Origin: Phenylobacterium sp.
Lineage (GTDB): Bacteria; Pseudomonadota; Alphaproteobacteria; Caulobacterales; Caulobacteraceae
NCBI RefSeq assembly: GCF_022402485.1
Contig: NZ_JAKRSA010000015.1
Span: 146,340 to 210,339 of the forward strand
Direction: 5' to 3'
DNA: 64,000 bases
The notes beneath the pieces are model-generated. The model was given only the letters and a program-made list of their open reading frames with translations. It had not been told where the DNA came from and made no database searches. A program made the translations under genes and the position numbers. Below, piece by piece: positions 63,609-64,000 of the stretch (within the stretch, counting starts at the first letter, position 1; each line of letters begins with the position of its first letter).

Positions 63609-64000
63609 ATGTCGCAATCAGGTCATATCGATCCCGATCGTCAGGCCTGGGGCCTGTTCAAGGCCCTGCCGAGGGATCAGCCGATCCATATGCTCAACCT
63701 TGTGCGCCTGCGCCCACTGGCGCAGTACCCCGAGGGACATGCCAACCGGGACAAGGGTTTGACCGGCCTCCAGGCCTATCAGGCCTATGGTCGCACCACC
63801 GCGCCGATCTTCCGCCGCTTGGGGGGATCCCAGGTTTGGGTGGGACGTCCGGAGGTCACCCTGACCGGGCCACAGGATGAAGCCTGGGACCTGGCCTTTA
63901 TCGCCCACTATCCCAACGCCGAGGCGTTTATCGCCATGGTCCGCGACCCTGAGTACCAGGTCCTGGTGGCCCATCGCACGGCGGCTGTGGCCGATTCCCG
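63609..64000 (+). CDS. DUF1330-like protein (3' end outside window)
   Basis: The ATG at 63609 opens a frame that runs to the window end without a stop (130 codons visible). The protein has [19 protein letters not shown], a [19 protein letters not shown] helix, [20 protein letters not shown], and [20 protein letters not shown] with [15 protein letters not shown]. These match the dimeric alpha-beta barrel pattern of DUF1330 proteins (PNAEAFxxMxxDPxY). Function is unknown in the family. It is divergent from carA with about 180 bases between the starts. Confidence 0.75.
   Translation, partial: MSQSGHIDPDRQAWGLFKALPRDQPIHMLNLVRLRPLAQYPEGHANRDKGLTGLQAYQAYGRTTAPIFRRLGGSQVWVGRPEVTLTGPQDEAWDLAFIAHYPNAEAFIAMVRDPEYQVLVAHRTAAVADS

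Noticed and set aside
63429..63617. In-frame N-terminal extension of carA
   Set aside because: CarA homology starts at [18 protein letters not shown] with a strong AAGGAG site. The extension is Pro/Arg-rich leader sequence and is treated as regulatory.

Overview
The window is a gene-dense, GC-rich piece of an alphaproteobacterial chromosome. The genes suggest a member of the Caulobacteraceae (Caulobacter/Phenylobacterium type). Pointers are two TonB-dependent receptors of the kind this family carries in large numbers, a pseudaminic acid (flagellin sugar) locus split like the Caulobacter flm genes, a split nadABC / folA / thyA / carA / carB housekeeping layout, and many small lineage-type proteins. 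Genus-level placement is inference. I found no rRNA, tRNA, CRISPR array, insertion sequence, integrase or phage gene, so this is mostly vertically inherited chromosome, not a mobile island.

Layout. 1-6 kb: end of metH, a DUF1244 gene, a large TonB-dependent receptor with a long palindrome-containing upstream region, and pyrC. 6-15 kb: a fused hydantoinase/5-oxoprolinase with a small exported partner, a TerB-J chaperone, small proteins, an old yellow enzyme homologue and an M61 peptidase. 15-22 kb: an SMP-30-type protein, folA, an acyl-CoA dehydrogenase divergent from a hot-dog protein and its TetR gene, thyA, a DUF924 gene and ilvC. 22-29 kb: a TetR-TonB receptor pair, a CYP153-like P450, a tRNA-type adenine methyltransferase divergent from a polyprenyl diphosphate synthase, and a DUF3617 lipoprotein. 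29-42 kb: uvrB, two SleB-type cell-wall hydrolases, a GlxA/DJ-1 pair, a glycosyltransferase and the nadABC operon under two copies of one operator. 42-45 kb: a MurA-type enzyme and trxB. 45-51.4 kb: the pseudaminic acid locus (pseI, pseH, pseG and an SpsF-type pseF) with an embedded FAD oxidoreductase and, upstream in the same direction, a TylF-type methyltransferase and a PhyH-type dioxygenase. 51.4-64 kb: fbp, an ELM1-type protein, greA, a P-loop kinase, an SDR, carB, a cold-shock gene, a cupin / ECF sigma / RskA anti-sigma set, carA, and the start of a DUF1330-like gene.

How genes work together. pyrC, carA and carB cover pyrimidine and carbamoyl-phosphate synthesis. folA and thyA cover dTMP synthesis. 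nadA-nadB-nadC make nicotinate mononucleotide from aspartate. The pse genes make CMP-pseudaminic acid for flagellin, but the first two steps (pseB, pseC) are not in the window. The most promising unexplained biology is the extra FAD oxidoreductase, methyltransferase and dioxygenase next to the pse genes. Next come several clean palindromic operators beside TetR genes, the paired nad operators, and a candidate attenuator in the carA leader. Small genes below the usual size cut-off include a 56-residue membrane protein at 55782-55952.
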